Of a DNA stretch of 64,000 bases, positions 21,888 to 32,228 are shown piece after piece. The translations under genes were made by a program, and so were the position numbers. Where the stretch lies: positions 124,001 to 188,000 of the forward strand of contig JALMLS010000075.1 of assembly GCA_038496445.1 (NCBI GenBank), given 5' to 3'. The stretch is from Trichosphaerium sp. ATCC 40318. Taxonomy: Eukaryota > Discosea > Flabellinia > Trichosidae. The notes under the pieces are model-generated. The model searched no databases. It saw only the letters and a program-made list of their open reading frames with translations, and was not told the origin of the DNA. The first letter of the stretch is position 1; every line of letters begins with the position of its first letter.

Positions 21888-23540
21888 TTAGAACCATAGG
21901 TTTGCTAATCTTTGGCGACCACTCTTTACAATAGGATTATCTCCACCAAGTGTATCAAATACCTTTAATAAAAATTCACGTGCTTTTCCATTCTCCCAGT
22001 ACTTATCTCTAAAAAGGGAAAAAATAAGTCTTGTCAAATAGGAGAAGTTCGAGAAAAAAAATTTGACTTCAGAAATCCTGTTGTCCAGATTTCGAAATCT
22101 TGCTATAACGTACCGCTTTATAACCTTTAACATCTCTTCAACACCTTCATCCTGTTTTCCTGATCCATAGAGCTTTGCAGCATACTCAAAATGTGCCTCA
22201 ACATCATCTGGATTTTGCTCCATTTTTAGTTTGTACTCTGATATATCCCCAGAGCTTTTAGACTGTTCTGCTAGCGCTACTTCGTTGATAGCCTGAAAAA
22301 ATTTAACGATACGGAATGGAGTAAATTAAGATAAAACAAAAGAGTAGCAGCGGCAATAACTCGCGAAGAGTGGGTTCGGCCTTTCATGAAAGAAAAAAAA
22401 ACACGTGCTTACCATTGTAACTTCTCTGGCGTTTAGATCCAACGGATAGTTCTTTTTGATTGTCTCGATCAATTTCTTAGCGACTTCAATTTTATTTTCA
22501 ACGAGAGCGCAACGTGCTAAGTATCCATGATCAGCTGTATGAAAAAATAATAAATCTTACCTAATCCAGACATAGCAATAGCTTCATGTTTTAATGCTGT
22601 ATTTTGAAGAATTTCATTGTAGATTGCAGCTGCTTCTGGTACATTACCTTCGCCTAGCAATGCGCTCGCCTTGGATACACGTATTTGTACTGTTTCAGTA
22701 CCACCTAATTTCAATAGAGCTTCAACCATATCAAGGATCATACGCTCGTTCTAAAGAAAATTAGAAAATAATAAAATCATAACTTGATAAATGTTACGAA
22801 CCATTTGACCTGAGCGTTCTGCTACTTTCTGACCTTTGTGTAAACACATATATACTGGGTAACTTGTTACACCAATTTGTTGTGCAATATTCGCTTGTTC
22901 ATCCATATTCAAACGACAAAGACGAATTGCTTTTGGAAACTTTCGCACGTGCTTTTCGAGTATCGAGTAATTCTTTTTAGAAACTTCATCCCTTTGCTAC
23001 AGTGTTAGCAGCTACAGTTCACCAACAAAAAAAAAACCAAGACCAGCTGGCGTGTCCAGTTTTGTTTTGCAGGTTTTATGCGACCTAGCCTCAGGGCGAG
23101 TATCGTTGTATTTTTGTTGAAAGGAGTGTCGTACTTTGGCGAGTGACACTCTAAAATCACAGGGTATGGTTGTTGTAGTTGTTCGTTAAAGTTGTTTACG
23201 TCTATGTCAACTATGTTGTATTCTGGTTGCTCTACTCCTGGAGTTTCAAGGGTTGGTGGTGTTTCTTGTTTTGCCTCTGGCTGTTGTGGTTGTTGTGGTT
23301 GTTGTGGTTGCTGTGGAGGAGCGCTTGAATGTACTGTAAGAACGCTGAAGAGGATAGCGAGTGAGCGTACCAAAATTGCCTCGATGTTGTTCTATAACGC
23401 ATAATTTGTGTACGTACAGCTTGTGGAGTGCGTATCGAAGTAGTTACAGCTTGTGAGTTCCAAACTTTCTTTTTGGTACTTGTAACCCGTGTATTCTTTA
23501 CTTGTACGCATGATCTTCTAGCGAGAGGACGCAAAAACAT
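21888..23540 (-). CDS. thioredoxin-fold/TPR protein, CnoX (YbbN)-like, mitochondrial-type presequence
   Basis: Several exons starting MFLRPLARRSCVQVKNTR, a basic, Ser/Thr-rich leader typical of mitochondrial import. A PQQPQQPQQP linker precedes a thioredoxin fold: IVDIDVNNFNEQLQQPYPVI; the position of the CxxC active site reads ECHSPKYDTPF, so the redox motif is missing one Cys. The cis-Pro loop is VTSYPVYMCLH. Tetratricopeptide-like helices follow (RVSKASALLGEGNVPEAAAI; DDVEAHFEYAAKLYGSGKQD), ending GRQRLANLW at 21888. This Trx-plus-TPR order is that of bacterial CnoX/YbbN, a chaperone that hands substrates to GroEL and DnaK. Predicted role: redox-independent holdase in mitochondria (inference). 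Confidence 0.75.
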
Positions 23541-23757
23541 TTTCAAAGCAAGCTTTTGGGCGTTGAGTTAAGCACTTGTTGTTAAGCCCTCTCTTACACT
23601 TGCTCTTCCTGAGTCATGTACTATGACAGTGTATACTAATTACTATGCCTAGAAGGAGTGCAGTGGACAGATTCTTTACATGTCAGAAGGTTAGCTTTTG
23701 TCAACAAACAGAAAATACGCTAATTTTCAACATTGTACACTTCCTAATTTTCATAAT
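23541..23757. promoter_or_regulatory. bidirectional promoter region
   Basis: A 217-bp spacer between the divergent starts of the CnoX-like gene (23540, minus) and the purple acid phosphatase (23758, plus). Both must be driven from here. No defined box is evident. Confidence 0.4.
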
Positions 23758-25697
23758 ATGCAAGTTGCTTTTCTGTTAGTTGCATTTTCATGCGTATTAC
23801 TTGTACGGTGCAAAGAATGAGTGGAATGTAACTTACATCTGTTGCACAGGTCACTCCGAAACCAACACAAGTACACACTGCTTGGACTGGCGTAGAAGGC
23901 GAACTTTCCATCACTTGGCAAAGCGGTACGTGCCTGGTTTTTTTTCGTTCCAAAATAGCGTCTAAACGCGCCTAGGACCTAAAAAACCGACAACTATCGT
24001 ATTCTATGGCACGGAAAGTAATGGTATGTAAAAAAAGTCTCAAAGTCTGAAAAAGGAACCAAAACAGCTTTGCTGCTCAATTACCTAGCGTAAGCTTCTC
24101 ATTAACGCTGCTATAGATTTGAACAGAGTGTCAAAAGGACGATTCCGTTCATTTGATGACCACGGTGGATCAAAAAAGGTGCATATGAACACTGCTATAA
24201 TGAGTGGCTTACAACATGGCGTCAAATACTACTACCAGTGCGTTTTCCAAAAAAGCAAAACGTTCAACTTCTAAAACCATGCAAAGAGTCGGTAACGCTG
24301 CAGGAAAGCTATCAAAAGTGTTTAATACAGTGTACAAGAGCCATAACATAACCTATGCGGTTTATGGAGATCTTGGACTCGAAAACGATAGAAGTATGAA
24401 CCAACTAGTCGCTGAAGCAAAAGAAGGCGTTTTTGACGCAGTCATGCACTATGGAGGTAACTATTAAGAGATTTCTGATTTGGTTTTATGACATTTTATT
24501 TCTTACTCATTTCCTAGACTTTGCTTATGATCTACATGATAGTAAAGGTTCTGTCGGTGATGAATGGATGTCTGATATCCAACCAATAGCAACTCTTGTA
24601 CCGTACATGGCGTGTCCAGGAAATCACGAGAAGCATCACAATTTTTCTCATTACGTTCATCGATTTGACAATATGAACGATGCTGGTGCTAACAGTGGAA
24701 GTGATACAAACTTATGGTACGTTGACACTTCATAAGAAAACTTTTGTTTTTCTACATTTTTTCTTTTTCACTCGTTTGTAAAGAAATCTTTAGGTACTCC
24801 CTTGATAAAGGTCTTGTACATTGGATTTTTATCGATACAGAAGTGTATGTTTCTTCACGTGACGAAGGTCAAATTCAACGTCAATTAAACTGGCTAGAAG
24901 AGGTGCAATTTCATCTACACGTGTTTAAGTTATCTCACTCTGTGTTACTATCAGGATCTCATTAAAGCGAATAAGAATAGGGATCAAGTACCTTGGATAA
25001 TCATGGTTGGACACAAGGTTAGTTTAATGTTATGTGAAATGAAGAAAACACGTGATATGAATAACCACGACAGTGTATTTTTTAATGACAACGTAGGCTT
25101 GGTTCATGAAAAATGTAAATTGGACGGCTTTTGGGGATCTTTCACATACCTACGGTATTGATGTAAGCTAGCTACTATTGTTATTTCAGTAATGTTACAA
25201 TGTTCTTATCGTACATACTCTTAGCTATACTTTTGTGGTCATGAGCATAACTATCAAAGATTCTACCCAAGAAGTGCTTACGGCGTTGACATCCAATCAA
25301 ACAAGAATGTAATTACAAACCCAAAGTACATGACTACGATTCTTGCTGGATCTCCAGGTACCTATCGCCTACCTAATCATCTTTTTACAATACATCTAAC
25401 TCTTACAAGGTAATAACAGAAATATAAGTCAAGACCATGGACCAGAGGAGGTACGAAGAGAAGAAGTATTTTCAACGTGTTCAAAAAAAAAAAAAAATTG
25501 CTTACTTCTTTCTTATCACGGGTTAGGTTATAGCAGTCGCTTTCTATGAGTATGGATACGGTCATTTGAAAGTTTTAAATGGCACTCACATATTATGGAA
25601 GTGGCAGCTTACAAGCCTTGCAAAGAGATCAGTAGCAGTAACAGATGAAATGTGGCTCATTCAGGAAAATCATGGAATGCGTAAGAAGCCTTACTAG
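23758..25697 (+). CDS. purple acid phosphatase (metallophosphoesterase), secreted
   Basis: Starts with a signal peptide (MQVAFLLVAFSCVLLV). A fibronectin-III-like N-terminal domain follows (AWTGVEGELSITWQ; IMSGLQHGVKYYYQC), then the metallophosphatase core with metal ligands in order: AVYGDLG, MHYGDFAYD, CPGNHEKHHNF, IIMVGHKAW, YFCGHEHNYQRFYP. It ends MRKKPY-TAG at 25695-25697. This is the full ligand set of plant/animal-type PAPs (GDxG, GDxxY, GNH[ED], VxxH, GHxH); the fourth motif is GHKAW where many have GHRPMY. About ten exons. It hydrolyses phosphate monoesters at acid pH in vacuole or outside the cell. Confidence 0.88.
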
Positions 25698-26285
25698 CTT
25701 CATGCATGTCCGTATAGACTTGTGCTTGATTTCAAGCATGCGTAATCTTAATTGATAATTGGTGAAACGAAATACACCACCCGTACTATAATAGCAAAAA
25801 AACGTTGTAAAAAGAAATAAAAGACAAAATAACCCAAACATAAATGTGCCTCACTTGTATAATCACGCTCCTATTAGATAGTCTGCCTATTTTCATCCTA
25901 TGGTAGTGCTCTATAATCTTGTTAGTGAAAGTAATTAGGAGATATCCGGAGTAGGCTTAGACCACATGACTGGTGTAAGGAACTACCAGATTTCCTAATT
26001 TAGTGTTGCATTCCACAATCGTACAAGAACTATTCAAATGCGTTAGTGATCAACGATTTACTGGATAAGATCTTCAATCGCCGGTAGGCAACTAATACAC
26101 AATTGCAAATTTTCGGCTACGGTGGTGGTATTGCGTTTTACCAAGATTATTAGCTGCACTGTTTGGGGAGTAGGTGACAACTGGTTGTCTTATCAAGAAA
26201 ACTAATTTATCCGCTTGTTGGTAAAGATCGCCTTATCGAGCGACTAGCCTGGTCTGGCTTATAAATTTGTAAGAACAGGACTCAC
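25698..26285. other. stop-rich spacer
   Basis: No gene can be built. Short protein-like scraps (TVWGVGDNWLSYQEN near 26160) precede the tentative exon below. Confidence 0.35.
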
Positions 26286-26434
26286 AGGTGTACATAGGCA
26301 ATTCTACATGGTTTGAAACAGTTGGTGACTCTTCTTTTCCTTTAACGACTTCTAAATTAAGTATTGATAGTGAGGAAACCTTTACCTCAAAGATGACGTT
26401 GCGTACACATTGCAAAAGAGTGACTATAACTTAA
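26280..26434 (+). CDS. tentative exon of an unidentified protein
   Basis: After a CTCACAG acceptor, a frame reads VYIGNSTWFETVGDSSFPLT and SKLSIDSEETFTSKMTLRTH to TAA at 26432-26434. It looks like part of an ectodomain, with one N-glycosylation sequon. No upstream exons can be assembled, so it may be a gene remnant. A minus ORF (26233-26415) overlaps it. Confidence 0.25.
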
Positions 26435-26839
26435 TACAGTTAAGTTGATAAGTTGTTTTTTAAGATAAAATAAGAAAAAAAGGAAAGAAATTGTCGTAAA
26501 TGCTTGTTTTAATAGAAATTAGTTTGTAAAAACATATAGTACGAAAAAACGTGGGTAGTACTGTAGGCAATTCAACGCAATCATACCTAGTCACAAGAAT
26601 GAGCATTGACGTGAGGATTTTTTGTGACAACTGTCTTACAAAAAAATGTTAAGCGGAGTTAAGTAGGGGCTAGGAAACTAAATGAAGCGTTTTTGGAAGT
26701 TTTAATTCAGATTGCTTTTACATAGTAGGGAGAGTCCTATCCATACGGGCTACTGTCAGCTCCTTTGAGTTGCAAAGAAGCGGTCAATGCAAGTAAGTTC
26801 CAAATCGGTCTTTCGGCGGTTGTTATTCTGTCACCGACA

Positions 26840-27289
26840 ATGTTGCAACACATGAAACGCCAACAGTTCAATTTTGATGTAGTTAACGAGAAGTGTGTAC
26901 CATCAAGACACTCTCTTTGGGTTAACACCCCTTGGAGTAGTACAGGACACACTAAGAAACAAACAACAAGAATAAAGAAACCTCAATCTCCACCACCTGC
27001 TCAGGGAGTATTTATGACTTGGACAAACGAACAAGAGAGTGAACGGCATAAAGAGGCTCAAGTATGGCATGAATATATTGGTGGTAAGCAAGAGAAGATA
27101 CCAGAGTTAGTGCCTGTAAAGAAATATAATTTTAAACGTCCTGTATCTCAAACACCACCGAGAATAATAAAAACGCTAATACAACAAAGAAAGAAACAAA
27201 GCCAGTATGGTAGAGATGTAGCGGTGGCATTAGAGGACCTCAAGAACCCAAAAAAAGAATCGGCAAGAAACAGCAAACGAAACAAATGA
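26840..27289 (+). CDS. uncharacterised basic protein
   Basis: An ATG-started, intronless frame of about 150 residues, MLQHMKRQQFNFDVVNEK, rich in Lys/Arg/Gln and Pro (TTRIKKPQSPPPAQG; RPVSQTPPRIIKTLIQQRKK), ending ARNSKRNK-TGA. It contains KEAQVWHEYIGGKQEKIPEL. No domain recognised; likely disordered. The frame is open further upstream to 26765 without ATG. Confidence 0.45.
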   Translation: MLQHMKRQQFNFDVVNEKCVPSRHSLWVNTPWSSTGHTKKQTTRIKKPQSPPPAQGVFMTWTNEQESERHKEAQVWHEYIGGKQEKIPELVPVKKYNFKRPVSQTPPRIIKTLIQQRKKQSQYGRDVAVALEDLKNPKKESARNSKRNK

Positions 27290-27420
27290 AAGAAAAAAAA
27301 GACCATCTCTCTCAAGAACCAATGTATACTTACCTAATCTCCAATGTTTAAATAGTGTAAAATAGAAACGCCCTTTGTAATAAATACTAACTTTTTTGAT
27401 TCCTGTTTGTCTTTTTTGTA

Positions 27421-27770
27421 CTAGTACGTAACGAGCAAATGGCCGATAGAATATGGAAACGTCGACTTGGGTGCTACGAAAAGCTCCAAAACTTTGAACC
27501 ATAGTTCAGATGAGAAAGAGCCGCTTCTTGCTGTCGTGCTTATGGTACACATGATTTGGTTGATGATTTCTTCAGAAACTTTACAAGGATAGTTCTGCGT
27601 GAGTTTTAACAATTTCAAGATGGAAGAGTTGAAGACATTAGAATAGCTGCTACGTGCATCATCAAGAGAATCCGATCAGCATTATCTTTCTCAAAGCCGT
27701 AAACTGAACACTTGCTAATTTCGCCTTACCCTTTACAACAAACACAACTGAGTTCTCAAACACGTGATTC
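27421..27770 (-). CDS. hypothetical helical protein (partial)
   Basis: A minus-strand terminal exon reads ILKLLKLTQNYPCKVSEEII and ELWFKVLELFVAPKSTFPYS, ending LLVTY-TAG at 27421. An upstream piece (HVFENSVVFVVKGKAKLASV) could join it through a short intron. Amphipathic, HEAT-like composition; family unknown. A strong plus-strand acceptor at about 27424 and an overlapping plus frame (RNEQMADRIWKRRLGCYEKL) compete with this model. Confidence 0.3.
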
Positions 27771-28434
27771 TATTGGCGGCGAATACATGTATCAATTTTT
27801 TTTGTGAATTTTTTTAGTTGGTGTCGCTCTGATACCAACATAAACTTTGTTATTCAACCAAAAACCTGAAGACAGTATGCAAGGAAGTGCTGGAAGGCGC
27901 GTCACTTATCAGAGGACAAATAAATGTAATGTACAGTTTCTTTTTCTTCGACTTACTAAGAATCAGACACTGTAGGAGCACTGTATTCATACCTACCTCT
28001 GTTGATACTTAGACTTGTCTCAGTTTGCCAGCCCCAAAACGAGGCAAGTGTCACCACAATGTTGTAATAAAGCCAATCATAGTCTCCTGACTTCGCTGTT
28101 GCTGTTCGTGAAAATTACGCACATTGTGATTCGCGAAATTGTTTTTTTCGTGAAGTTGTTTTTTTCGTGAATTGTAGTGCAAATCCTGTCACACCACTAT
28201 TCTTGAGAAGTTTCTACGTCGCTAGTACAATAAACCCCGTGTCCGTAGACTTCACGGCCTATTCATGTTGGTGTGAGTAGGGCTTCACACTCAAAACGGA
28301 AGTTCGTAAAGCGTGTTTGGTTGAAAAATTCTAAATTTCACCCACAAACGAATTGAAACTTTCAAATTCTCTAAATTTCACACGCAATAAGCCATCAAAT
28401 CGTCATCATAGCACGCGAGTTATACTAAAATAGT
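27771..28434. other. intergenic, with short tandem repeat
   Basis: No gene seen. It holds a two-copy 17-bp tandem repeat at 28136-28169 and a duplicated CTAAATTTCACxCAC motif near 28330 and 28370. Confidence 0.5.
28136..28174. repeat. 17-bp tandem repeat
   Basis: Two adjacent units, AAATTGTTTTTTTCGTG and AAGTTGTTTTTTTCGTG, followed by a partial third (AATTG). It lies in an intergenic region. Confidence 0.8.
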
Positions 28435-29956
28435 ATGAACACCAACAAGCACTCTGTAAAGCACGTTTCTAAACACTCTGTACGTTTTAAAATGCCAAAG
28501 CCGGGTAAACTCTGTTTACATTATCTGTAGTCACGTAAATCGCATGTGAGCTCTTCTAAACGCTCGAAAGGAACTTCTACAATTGAATCGTATTGGAGGC
28601 CTCTTTCTGATAAAGAACGTACTGTACGTATAACACATTGCGTAGAGCATTATCTGATACAATTTACAAACGCGTTTTAAAAACTACGGGATTTACCCGT
28701 AAACTTATTCTTCAAGCCATAACCTTTAAATAGGGAGTAGAAGCAATGCAAAAGAAACTACAAGGAACAGATTGGTCAAAAGAGCAACATGACATAACTC
28801 AACTACTTCGTTTTTTGAGTACGTTTATTAAACTACAGTAGCGCTACGGTAATTAACATCTTTTTTCAAAAGAGGCCAGAGACTACGATCATGATAAAAG
28901 CTTTACAATGATCCTAGAATACTTTGTAAGTGCAGCCACTTGCATCTCAACGCGTCAAATCAGTGACAATCTTATTTATCTGTTTTTGTAGAATTGGCGT
29001 GATACCTTTAAACCAGAGAGAATAAGGCTAGGTGATGTCAAGAACATATTAAAAGAAGGTAATTGTTTTTGTAGACTGAAAAAACGTTTTTACTCGACTT
29101 TATTTTCTGACTTTTTGGGTTTTTTTAGGAAAAGTTATTGTATTACCACCAGATAATCTTGGAAGACCAACAATACTCATAAACCCATCACTACATATAC
29201 CAGGACAATATACGCCCGAAGAAGTAATGCGTGTTGGGCACTATATCGTAAACAAGTGCATTGAACAGTACGTAAAACATTTCTCTCTTAGTTTTTTTTC
29301 CTCAATAAACTATGACGTGTACTGGTTGTTACAACGCTCATTTTCGGGTTTTTTAATGTCATAATATTTAAATAGGATGCCAGAAGACCAACACCAACTT
29401 TTGATTATATGGGATAGACGTGGATCATCAAGAAAGAATTTTGATAACAAGTTAGTTGGACTTGTTACACAATCATTTGAAAAATACTATCCGGAGCGTA
29501 TCGGTGATATTCTAATACTTGGCGCAAACTGGTAAGTTCACTAATGGTCTCTGTTATGTAATAATGCTTATTAAAGGTTATTCCATGTTTTATTCAAGAT
29601 AACAAAGATGGTCATGCCAGCAGCAACTCTGCAAAAGGTTGGAATAAAATAAGATTTCTTTTTCGTTCTTTCATTGTTATTACTTACTGTTTGTTCTGTA
29701 GATTAAGCTATTAGGTTCTGACGTCCATGAAGAGTTGTTGAAGTACACTAGCAACGATGGTCTACCAGTACATTTAGGTGGGACATTCCAAATACCCGAA
29801 GTGTATGGCGGTATAAAAATAGAAAAAAAGCCAGAGAAAAAGCTTTCCAAAACCAAACATCACAGTAAGAAACGCGCTCATAGACTACGTTCAAGCTCGA
29901 CACCTGAATCAGAGTCTAGTATTTCCGAAACAAAGACTTTGCGCAAATCAACTTAA
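28435..29956 (+). CDS. CRAL-TRIO (Sec14-like) lipid-transfer protein
   Basis: About seven exons. The first two give a Ser/Lys/His-rich leader (MNTNKHSVKHVSKHSSRKSH), joined in phase to the CRAL-TRIO N-helix block (DITQLLRFLKARDYDHDKSF, the usual LLRFLRAR). The lipid-binding domain follows: GRPTILINPSLHIPGQYTPE, QLLIIWDRRGSSRKN, YYPERIGDILILGANWLFHV (matches the YPERL...N.P..F core), and LPVHLGGTF near the end. The tail is basic and disordered (KKPEKKLSKTKHHSKKRAHR), ending TAA at 29954-29956. It probably carries phosphoinositides or other lipids between membranes; a basic tail could bind membranes. Confidence 0.8.
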
Positions 29957-30199
29957 TTCAAAAGGTCTACTTTGAGGCCACTGTAGTATAAAAAAAAAAC
30001 TGTACTTATAATAAAAAAATGATTAAACAATCGAAAGAAGGTGAAAGTCGATCAAATGTTGGTTTTCATTAAATAATAAAATCTGAGATAATTTTTATTG
30101 TACACAGACAAGTCAGTTGATAAAAAAAAAGAAGCAAAATAGGCTACAAGTATTGCTGCTTTAAAACGAGATTATTGTCATCTTCTCTTGGCAAGAAAT

Positions 30200-31309
30200 T
30201 TAACCTTTGAGTGTGTTTGACAACCAATCTAATCCTTCGTACAATCCTTTACCTTCAGTAGCACAGCATCCCTAACACAAGAAAATGAATAACAAAAAAA
30301 AACAAAACAATAAAAATGGCGCTGCGCTAATTGAGCATACCTGGATGTGCCATTTCTTTTGTCTGAGACCTGACAAGTTGAGCTTATCTGCAACTTCAGC
30401 GACGCTCATGGCATTTGGAAGATCTTGTTTATTGGCCTGCAAAAAAAATTAAAAACAAGCTCCAAAGAGGCGCGTGGGGTGTGTTATGCTACAAGAGGAA
30501 AAAAAGTAAAAAAACGATGCGTACGAAAACGAGTACAGCAACATCTTTGAGATCATTGTCTTGAAGTAAATTGGTTAATTCTTGTCTTGCTTCCTCTGTA
30601 CGCGTTCTATCGTTAGAGTCTACAACGTAGATCAAACCTAGGCAAGGTCAGGAATCAGGAAATGAATGGTTTCAAAAAAGAATTTGTTCAAAACGTTGAA
30701 AACGAGCCCTTTGACGTTGAGCTTAAGAATAGATGATTGCACACGCACCATCAGCGTCCTCATAATATCGGGCCCATAATGGTCTAATCTAAAACAAAAA
30801 CGTCAATCTTTGTTCTTTGTGACGTGGAATAAAGCCAAGAAGGAAAAAAAAAATTGTTTCAGCGCCAAAACAGCGTCTAAAAAAAAATTGGAGGCTTCTG
30901 GAGCCTATTAGATTCTGAATTTGACTGGCGGATTAAAGGAAAGCGTCTATTTACCCTATTTTGACCACCGACATCCCTAGTTTACATTAGTTTGAGTTTA
31001 ACATCATTATTGAGCGTACCAAACAGTAAAACTAATGTTTTTATACTCAACAGTCTCTACATTGAAACCTACGAGCGTTAGACGGAATAAAACGCAGGCA
31101 AAACAAGATCTTGCTTACCGATTGTTGGCATGGTTGTGACGACTTCCCCGAGCTTCAGCTTGTACAAGGATGTAGTTTTACCAGCACCGTCGAGTCCCAC
31201 CTTACAAAATCAACTTGGGAGAGAGTTTCAGTTTACCTACCATCAGAATACGGACTTCTTTGCCGGTGCCAAAGTAGCTATTGAGCAACGCGCTTATTGT
31301 TAAACCCAT
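30200..31309 (-). CDS. Arf-family small GTPase
   Basis: Seven short exons give a full-length Arf (about 180 residues). It begins [14 protein letters not shown] with Gly2 for myristoylation, then the P-loop [12 protein letters not shown], switch [12 protein letters not shown], switch [21 protein letters not shown], and the guanine-specificity motifs [12 protein letters not shown] and [18 protein letters not shown] (C/SAT motif). It ends LKG-TAA at 30200-30202. It is close to Arf1. GTP-dependent recruitment of coats at Golgi membranes is the expected role. The first exon splits the gene after a short leader, and introns carry A-rich runs. Confidence 0.9.
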
Positions 31310-31574
31310 GGTTGTTTTATTATTGTAAGGCAACGTCGCCACTCGAAGTCAAAAGTCAGTGTTTTCGCTATCTTTATCTCAGATTTTAGAAATTGTCACA
31401 ATCACTCAACGCGTTAGCCCTGCACTTGCTATTTGCATACCAACGCAAACTTTCAAAATGTTACTGACGTCAGTTTTTTCACTAAACGACAACCTTCACG
31501 TTGCAAACACGTTGCCATGCATTGTAATTCACGCTTAACTAGGTGCTTTGTAATTTAAACAAAGTTGTCGTTAA

Positions 31575-32111
31575 TCAATTTAACATTACATCGTCTAAAA
31601 ATGCGGATAACTCGTCATCATCAACATCATCTGATTCGTCTTTATCTTCATGAGATACTGGAGGTTCTTGAGGGGATGGGATATCATCGTCTAGTTCTAA
31701 TTCAACAATTCCAGCTGTCTTTGGTGAAGGTTCAACAACATCATCCTCAGACTCTTCGCTGCTACTCTCATCCTCTGAGATGCCTGTCAGACATGGTACA
31801 AAGCGTAAACGTGCCTTCATTTTTCGGTTTGTCATAGCGGTCGTGATTGCTTGGCAAATTCTTAATTATTCTTTGTTGTCTTGTCCCACCGCCTGAACAT
31901 CATCGAATTACGTCAGTATAAACTCTTTACCTCTCTTAGTTATTAAAACTTACCACGTCCTCTTCCTCTGCCTCTACCACGTTCTGCGATACGTATAAAC
32001 AACTACACAGCCCATTTATGTACCTTTTGAGTATTTTGGGTTTCTGTGCTTTTGTTTATTAGCCAATTGGCGCTTACGGTCTTTTTTCTGTAAACCGGCA
32101 AAGTCTGACAT
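31575..32111 (-). CDS. RGG-box protein with acidic C-terminus (frame break)
   Basis: Starts MSDFAGLQKKDRKRQLANKQ, followed by an exon with an arginine-glycine run (ERGRGRGRGRG). The next exon reads RQQRIIKNLPSNHDRYDKPK; LPSNxDRY is a motif I associate with small conserved eukaryotic nuclear proteins. The C-terminus is strongly acidic (EDESSSEESEDD; DESDDVDDDELSAFLDDVML, TAA at 31575). The RIIKNLPSN frame and the acidic frame are different. Joining them needs a 16-nt intron at 31784-31799 or a one-base length error. RGG plus acidic tail suggests RNA binding or ribosome/chromatin work. Confidence 0.6.
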
Positions 32112-32228
32112 CACTGGTGATGTGAGCGATTGTTTTATGGCTTTTAGTGTCAAAACCCAAAGGCAGCTTACCCACAATTCTAAAACTACTCCGCGCAAAC
32201 ACGTATACTGTATTGTTGTAATATCAAT
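32112..32228. promoter_or_regulatory. bidirectional promoter region
   Basis: A 117-bp gap between divergent starts of the RGG protein (minus) and the AAA+ ATPase (plus). Confidence 0.4.
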
